Below are positions 12,116 through 21,100 of a DNA stretch of 25,447 nt, piece after piece. The stretch is taken from contig BLXT01001803.1 of the NCBI GenBank assembly GCA_019648995.1, positions 549,052 to 574,498 on the forward strand, read 5' to 3'. The notes under the pieces are model-generated. The model did no database searches. It saw only the letters and a program-made list of their open reading frames with translations, and had not been told where the DNA came from. The DNA comes from Plakobranchus ocellatus (Eukaryota > Mollusca > Gastropoda > Plakobranchidae). Within the stretch, counting starts at the first letter, position 1; each line of letters starts with the position of its first letter. A program made the translations under genes and the position numbers.

Positions 12116-15100
12116 GATATAGATATAGATATATATATATATATGTATTATCTTTTCTAATTAATATGTTTCTCTTGATGCAATGTGGAATGAAAAATCT
12201 TGTTTACCCAAAGGGAAGTTTAAAGCATAGAAGAATTGGAGAGAACTCTAAATTTTTAAAGAGGCAAATTAAAGAACTATTAAACTTTGGGTCAGATTTT
12301 TTTTTGCCTTGGACAATATTTTTATCATGCTATTTTTTAATGAAAAGTTTTGGTGATTTTGTGCTTACTGTGTGTGGTGTCTTTGTTGTTTTTTTTTTAA
12401 ATAATCCAAGATGACTGGTATTTTTGTTAAAAATGAAATTGTATCTGCTTTATCAATCCTTATGCATTCTAGAATGTGACGATCAAGCAGATATTGTCTT
12501 CTTGATTGACTCAAGTGGAAGTGTAGGCTTTGACAGTTTCCTGCGCATTAAAGCATTCCTCCACTCCGTGATAGATCACTTGAATGTGGGTGAAGACAAT
12601 ACCAGGATTGGGGTGGCAACTTTCAGTGAGAGCAGTCGGGCAGAGATTTATCTTGATGAATACTATGTGAGTAGAGATTTGACAAGGAAAAGAAAGGATG
12701 AATTTTAGTTTTTATACTTGCAATATCTTTTTTATCTCTTTTTTTTTCAAGATAAAACAGATAGAGGACAATGTTGGTGTGACTCCTTTCACAGTTAATC
12801 CTTAGATACAGGTCTCTGTGGATCAGTGGCATGAAGAGTGAACAGTATAAATTTTTCTATTGGCTCATGAAAGATCAGGTTCCTGTTAGCATTTCCTTAA
12901 TGCTGAAAAACAAATGCAGGTTTTCAATAATTCATTTAACACCTAAACGACAAATGAGTATTCTTACAGAAATGATATTAATGTAAAGGACTGGTGACAA
13001 GTATACTTTCTTCATAATCTGAAAGTATTGAGTGTTCGTTAAAATTTTGCCAAAAGTTTACAAGATTTTCCTTTGAATGCACATATTTACTGTTAGTTGT
13101 CAGTGAACCTTGAGATTGGTTGCACCTGACTAAATTTGCCTTCGTTTTGCATTAATATTAGGTGGAATATTGCTTTTTGTGCATAATTTTGAAATTCTTT
13201 GGAATCTTGACCCAGACCTGAAATATTGTAAAACAGATGGGCAGCAAATGGACTAGTTGTAAGGGTTGTGGCTCTAATGCTACGGTTGCTGGTTCTAAAC
13301 CTTGACTAATGATGGCTGGATAAAGCCAAACAATGAGAATAGAACCGTGGAAGATTAACCTGCGTTCAGCAGAATTGTGGACTCTAGATGAGTTGTTTAC
13401 CAATCGCCCAAATGATAATTTTTGCTATTTGAACGTATAATAACCTACTGTAGCAAATGGCTGTAGAAACAAACGGGTATGCTTAGTAAGTTAAAACTGT
13501 GACAAAGTTAATAATTGATCATTTGTGACTGCTCTCTATAATAAAACCTGCTGCGTACCATGAACTTTTTTGTAAAACCTAACATGAGGGCTTATTGCAC
13601 CTCAAATGTAACAACTGAGACAGTTTTTATTAAAGAGAATGCCATAAAACTGCTTCATTGTGATTCTTTTACTTTTTGCCACAATAATGACACACAATCA
13701 ACAAGAGATTCACCAAAGTATGACGAGCTTTTCAAAATTAGACCTCTGTTTCATCACTTGAAGACCAGATTTTCAGAGGTTAACCTTGCAGAGTAAATCA
13801 ATGCAGTGGATGAAAGTATGAAGCCCTTTTGCGGCCAAGTCCAGTTTAGACAATACATTCCTTCAAAGCCCATAAATGGATTGAACTTTATTTCTGCTGT
13901 GAGTCCATATGTGGCTACATTCTGTGAATAATTTTTCACATAGGAGCAACCATGGCAGCAGGAGTGAAAAGTCTTAACCCTGAGCTCCATTTATAAAGGA
14001 GTGGGGGATAGAATTTTGAGGGGTGTTTTTCCTCAATACCAGATTTATTCTCGTATTTGCTGCAGTGTAAAAGCACTACTTAAGAGAGAGTAAATACAAA
14101 CGCTAGAGGACTCCCCAAGCACCTAATAGACAAAATACTTTCTACAGCAACAACAAAGACATCATTCTTATGACAACTGCAAAAATTGTGTTAGTCAGTC
14201 CATACTGGCGAGAGAGTAGGGTCCTATTGAACCAAAAATCGGAACAAAAACTGAGCCCAAATAAAATAGATTCATAAAGGGAGTAGATCAGGCAGGCATA
14301 TATTCTTATATGTTATATACTTATTTTATGGATTCAACAGAAAGACAGTAAAATGGTGGAAGCAAGCAGCCGCCCACCTTATCCACCTGGCCAGGTTCCA
14401 GGCATGCAATATTTCTAAGAAAGCTAGCAGAGACAGAAATACAAAGCCTTTGTATGATTTTATGCTGTGTCCAATCATTCACTTTTAGCTGATGTCACTG
14501 AAAAAAAAAAAAACCCTGCATGTCAACCCAAAGAGCTTCACTATCTCAGTCATAAGTACAATCTGCATTTCTTTGTGTCAGTCCCATCAACTGAGAAAAG
14601 CCAACAACAAAAAAATGTATCGTTCCTAGAGAGGCTTGCTGTGCAAAGAATGGAAAGCTACACTGTGCAGAGCCATGCCCTCAGTTGAGGACTATGCTTG
14701 TGAAATATGTCACTATAGCAAGAGTTAAAGATAAAAAGCAAAAATCATTTAGAAAAAAAATGTAAATAGCCCAATTTCAATAATTTTCCAACTTGCATTT
14801 TATCTGTTGTTCGTAAGTTGTGAGTTAATTGAAATAAATGCAATGGTCAGTACCGCTGGATCAGTCCCATGCTGTGTCTCTATTAGATTCTTATTTGGAT
14901 TACAAATCATTTATCACGCCTGTCTGTCTGTGATATCTTGGCCAGTGAAAAGCATTAAATTTTGTTGGGTTTTTTTTTATGATTTTGTATATTCTTTCCT
15001 TTTCTTCGACATTCAAGTAGCCTCAAATTTAAGAAAAAAAGATGACAAACTGTAACAAAACTACTTGACACATGGTTTAAACATCTTCCAATACCATTTA

Positions 15101-18100
15101 GTGCATACGGCTTGAAACTTTTTTTGTATGATTGACTTTTGTTAGTTGAAAAAATGTGCATGAAAGCAGGCAGCAGCTCCATGGGTAGCAAGTCTTGTTT
15201 TGGAAGGTGGGATTTGAGGTGGCAAATATTTTCCCTCAGGTGTTAAATCATGTGGATGTATCCATAGCTTGAAAACTTCTACTTTTTCAATGCAGAATGA
15301 TGCTTTATGAATATAACAACTTGTCCTACACTGGAATTTTATATATTGCCAGGACAAAAAATCTCTGAAGACTGGAATCACTGGCATTCCCTACGAGTAT
15401 GGCAAAACTAACACAGCCTCTGGAATCAAGCTTGTCCGCAACCGACTCTTCTCTACTGCAAGGGGGAATAGATTAGATGCGCCAGACTTCTGTAAGCACA
15501 TCATTATTGGCTAAGTGTCCAAATCAATTATGTGAATTCTGTTCTAAATAAATTATTTGATTCACAATATAAAGAGGAAAACATGAATAATTTTAAATAT
15601 ATTTCCATTAAGTAGGAAAACACTATCAGAAATAGAGGTAGGCAAGACCATAAAGTGATATCTCCTGTTCCTTACAATTTTTTTAAAAGTGACAAAAATT
15701 AATTGTTTTTTTGTGGAGTCAAGTTGTTCTTTTTAGTCACTGCTTTGTTCCTACAACCATTAAGTCCTGATAATATGTTGCCAGACCATTTGAAGGTCAC
15801 ATGATAAAAATTATTCAACAGTCTAAATCATATTTTTATCAGGTAAATGTTTTACATTTGTACTGTGATAGTGAATATCAAACTATCTTTGAATAAAATC
15901 TCTCTGCTTGAACCATGTTACAGATATATCAAGATGTTATATAATATGGTATTAAAAGAACCTTTCAATAATTTTATGCGAATACAAATATTGTTTATTA
16001 TGACCCCCTTCAAAACAACAAATATAGTAATTTAATATTAAAGTTAATAATTCTGTGCAAACCAGATTATTAAAATTGCAATACTAATAGTCGCTGCCTG
16101 CCCTGATCTCTTCTTTTTGTATCACAACAGTGATCATCATCACTGATGGCTTGTCCAACATAAACTCTGAGTCCACCATACCTGAGGCAAAATATGCTCG
16201 CAAGCAAGGCATCCACATTATGTCTATAGGAGTTGGCCTGGCAGATCCGAGAGAACTTGAGGGCATGGCTTCTGAGCCAACAAGTGTCAATGTTTTCCAA
16301 GTCTCATCATATGGCGATCTGAAGAGTGTAGCTTCAAAAATTGTTGACATGAGCTGCAGAGGTACTCTACTAGTTTTGTCTCATTTGGAATGATTTGAGC
16401 TGATCATAAGTTTCACTGTTTAATTTATGGGAAATGAATTGAATATGATTCATCATGAAAAACATTTAAGAAAAAATTAGACCATTCATGCTAAAAAAAG
16501 AGAATAGAAAAAAGACAAGAGAAACTACTTATACACTTGAAACACATTTTTATTTTCTCCAAGGGCAAAATTTTATTGGAGTTAAAAAATGTAATGCATT
16601 AAATGCAAGCCATATCAAGCCATAAGTCTTCTTAAACCTAATTAAGTCAGCATAATATTGCTTAAGTATCTTTCAGATAGGTTCTCAAAAAAAAAAAAAA
16701 GGATTTTTATAACGTAATTTCTCTGCCACAATTTTTTTTGTTCATAAATGAAGAGCATTATAGAGAAAGCATACCTTTTTGTTAGAGGGAATACTTTTGT
16801 CTAGTATAGTCATTGTACTCCCTAATGCTGCCCAGATACTGAAGTGTGCCAAGGGAACCCATGCCAAAATGGAGGAACTTGTGAACCTGGCCTGGGCGTC
16901 TATACTTGCACCTGTGCAGAAGGATTCTTAGGGGATATGTGTGAAAAGAGTAAGTAAAGCATAGGCCTGATCCATTGGTCAGATCATGGCTTCTTCATTC
17001 TTTTTTCCTTGTTGCTGTAAGTACAGAAGTCAATACAGTAAAAACTCAATATTATTTATTTTATTTTTTTCTCTGGTGGCGAGGGCCTTAAGTTTAAATG
17101 GCATATTTAAAAGTGATACTTTGGAAGGCAAAGACATAGTAAAAAGAATGCGGATCACCCACTAAAATTTCGTGAATGTGAATTTTATTTTTCTGCAGAC
17201 TGCCAATCTAGCAAAGATATAACGTTTGTCGTGGATGGCTCTGGGAGTGTTGGTGCTGCGAACTTCAAGACCATGCTCATGTACGTGGCGTCAGTTGTCA
17301 AAGAGATGACCCAGAACAATGCAGGCCACAAGTTTGCCCTTATTGTCTTTGACACAGAGGTGAGATACATACAGCATTAAAATTTTGGATCTTAGTTTGA
17401 CAAAGCATCTCTGGCTAAAACAGGCCTGAAAGTCTCTTTATCATTGCCTTATCATTCTCGTGGGAAAGGCTACCAAAAACTGTTGCCTTATTCAAAATTA
17501 TTATTGAATTGAAATCATGCTTTTGACATTAATTAAGTTTACATTGATGTCAAAGTATTGAGTTCCTAAATGAAGATCTAAAGCCATAAGATAACACATG
17601 ATTGAATTCAACTGCTTCATCACGTTGCAGCTTTTTAACGAGTGTACTCTAAGAAAATTCTGTGCCAGACTCATTTTTAGTGTGTTCTCACTTGCAATAT
17701 ATGTAAAAAGATAAAAATGCTAGGGTTTGTGCCATTTTTTTTTTTTTTAAAGAAACATGCAAAAAAAAAACGTACTTGTGCTGTGCTCCTGCTATTTGCA
17801 GATCAGTGAAATGGAACCTTATTTAATTGGCTGTTAGTTTCTGAAGCTGAATTGCTTCTCATTTTTGTTCATAAATTTAGAAATTTTGTACAGTTTTGCC
17901 ATTTATTATTACTGATGACTAAATTTTTTTTAGATCTTACCGTCTGAATGCCAAAATGGGCAGAGGTGATTCTCACAGCAAACAAAACTTTCAGAAAAGT
18001 ATCAATAATCGTATGCCAAAAATCACAGTAGCTACCAAGCTTCCTAGAAACAAAAATGTAGCATCTTATTTGTGTTATATATGAAGAGTCCATGGGAAGA

Positions 18101-21100
18101 ATGGTCATTGTCACAATTTGGCATTTTTCAAGTTACACAGTAAAATTTTGCTTTACATCATATCATGCTAAAACTTTACTACAATCTTCCTAAATAAAAG
18201 AACTAGAAGACCTGTGCAAGGAAAATCCACAGGATAAAGAAATAGAGAGGTTTAGACACTTTGGAATATTAAAATTGAATTTTCCCAAAACTCCATTTCT
18301 GTGACTATGACCGCTCTTCGTATGAGCTCTTCATATATATAGAGTCATATAGAGTCATTCATTGATATGAAATCTTGAGCTGAGCTTTTGGACCAACTCC
18401 TACTACCTCTTGTGTCAAACCATACCTGAAAAAAATGTTCCCAGATAAAAGCTTTTCCCGAGGTCAAGCTGATATTGATTATTTTCTTTATGTCAACAAC
18501 CGTCCTGGAATTTCATACTTTCAGGAACTTTCTATAATTGAGTCCGAATGATTTGAAACAGGATAGTTCACATTCTTGGTTATTTTGAAGTGGGTGGATT
18601 TTACCGATTAATAATTCTCTCTTCATGGTATACATATAATTATTATGAAATTGGTTAAATCATGTCTGAAAGAAGGATCTGATTCATTCAAAGTCATCCT
18701 GCTGGTTTCTGGTACTGAGATGCTCTTTTTCTGGCCACACAGAAGGCAATGCTATGCACTGAAGAGCGAGCTATTCTCCTGTTTATGTGTGTGTGGTTTT
18801 TTTTTTGCCTGCCTACTTTGTATGGTAGTGAGTATGGGACAATAAACAAGGAATCAAAGAAAAAACTAGAAGCGGTAGAGATGTGGTTTATCAGAAGAAT
18901 GACGAGGATATCATTGACAGAAAAAGTTCAATGAATTGGTACTGAAAGAGACTAATCTTGAGCGATCACTAATTCAAACCATAAAACAAAGGCAACTACA
19001 GTTTTTAGGCCATGTTTGCCGACTCAAGGGTGTAGAACATATAGCAATTACTGGAGAGATTGAAGGCAAATGCAGTAGAGGAAGGAAGAGAATAACTTGT
19101 ATCGAAAGTCTTAAGTCATGGCAACAGGCAAGAGTAACAACTTCATTAAGTTAACTGAGAATAGGTTAATGGAGGAACATCGCGGATGTCTGTTCCAGAC
19201 AAGGCACCTGAAGAAGAAGTCTTACAGGCAAGCAGTCAGTGTAGGAAGAGGAATGGGATGAGGCCTAGGACCCAGTTGTGGATGCTTAATAGACCATATG
19301 AGAAAGGAAGCTGTGTGCCACTGTGTGACTAATCTCAGTCTAAAATCAGTCTAATTTCAACACTGGGTTGTAGCCAGACTATCATTACCTAGTCTGCTAC
19401 TGCATATGATTTGTCTCTTAGGGGGCTGTATCTTGGAGCAAACTTGGAGCAATGTGTGATAACTTTTAGAACCTAGCCTTGGTCTAAACAGCTGCTGGCT
19501 TACAATCCATTGAAGCACAGGAGCAAGTAAATGGAAATTAAAATGGGTCTTCTTGTTCAATGTTTATGATGGGTGTATATTTTCTCTTTCTCTTTGTATC
19601 CAATTAACTTGAATTCAGATTAATTTGAAGTACCTTTATCTGAATGACTTTAAAAAATAACCAGCCTTGATGATAGCCACTTGCTAGTTTGATTTTTGTT
19701 TTTATTAGGTAAGGACAATATTCAGCTTTGATCGCTACAGAGGAATGGAGCAGATTGTCCATGCTATAGAGACGGCCCAATATACCCCTGGTCAATCCAA
19801 CATAGCAGGTGGTCTTAGGCAAGCGTTCCAAATGTACCAGAATGGTAAAGCTTTGCTCTTCTATTTTCTTTATTGGATAGAAAGATATACAGAAACATTA
19901 TTTTGCAACTTTAAACTGTGTGTAACTCTTTCTTTATTCTTGACACTATTTGTTGATATGATATTAAAACGCATAGCATGTGCAATACATTTTTTCACTT
20001 TTTTTTAGTTAACAATCTGGATATTTGATGTTTTGAATTGAACAAAATTGTAAATTTCATGTTTAAGGAGGCATCACTTTCCAGGCCTACCATTTGGCTA
20101 CAAACAAATAATGAAAATTTACCTTTTTTATATCTGTAAGCTTTCTTTGGTTTTTATTTGACAGATTTTGCATGGAGATAGATAGATTATGTCACAATAA
20201 AAATCAACCCTGTTTAAGAAAGGAGAGTGGGAAAAGACAGGATAGAAAGGTCTAAAGCTAGCATTTAATGTACATTATATAGATAATAGTGAAAATGTAA
20301 TGGGTTTAATTCATCCTTTTTTTTTTAAGAAATGACTGATGGTAGGAGTTTCATCAAATGTTCTTCAAAAGTAAAGCAACAATTTTTTAAAGCAAACATA
20401 TTGTGGCCATTGTTTTTTCTCAATTTAACCATTGAGGACCATAAAATAGGTCAATAACATTTCCTCTAACTCAGATTTATATTGTCACTATCGTCACTTT
20501 GAAGCCTGTAAAAAAATAGTTGACCAATCTTCAACTCATTGAAGACTGGGCATTAAAAGTTTTTTTAATCACTCAAAAAGTTTGAGGTTTTGGAGTGCTG
20601 AAAAAAAAAAAAAAGGAAACAATGCATCCGTTCTAATTTCTATAATCCACCCAAATTTTATATGTGCACATACACAATAAAAAAAAAGTGCTGTGCACAT
20701 TTACCAAAAAAACAGGGGTCTGGTTGATATAGGCCTCAATCTAATTTTTGGCTGTACCCTGACAATTAGTTTATGACTTTCATCAGAAGAGGTTATACAT
20801 GGCATCTGAAGTTTTCTAGGGCTTTAGATGTTTTGGCCTTGTTGCCATCATGGCTCAAAACTGAAAGGGAAAGAGGTTCAGACATGACTTTAAAAAAATA
20901 CGTTTCACACAAAAATTGTCCTACTGAACATAACAAAACAAGCTTCTCTGGTAGATAAAAAAATTAGTACCATTGTGCGGGCCAATTCCTGAGGCTTTTA
21001 TGTGAATAACACAAAAAGAAGAAAAAAACATCATGTCCATATGGATGAGGCAAGGAATCTGTCCACTTTAATATTTCGAGGCACTTTAAGAAAAGTTTTC

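Larger units (their letters stand above)
12667..15352 (+). other. Intron within VWA4 (2.7 kb) with transposon remnants
   Basis: Holds a tRNA-like SINE candidate (13241-13320) and a piggyBac transposase fragment (13560-13931). Downstream, 13950-15340 has several short open frames without recognised domains; some may be decayed transposon DNA. Confidence 0.75.

Noticed and set aside
11953..12414. 153-codon open frame on the plus strand
   Set aside because: It is mostly translated AT microsatellite (repeated Tyr-Ile) across an N gap.
13241..13320. Functional tRNA gene
   Set aside because: The T-stem pairs at only about two positions and the anticodon-like loop has six rather than seven bases, so it is at best a relic.
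14467..14688. 73-codon open frame downstream of the piggyBac fragment, considered as its C-terminal part
   Set aside because: It lacks the Cys-rich C-terminal pattern of piggyBac transposases, and I could not link it to the fragment.
16070..16350. Minus-strand open frames of 76 and 88 codons opposite the VWA4 exon
   Set aside because: They are the reverse of exon n, whose plus-strand frame carries a clear VWA domain with TDG and proper splice sites.
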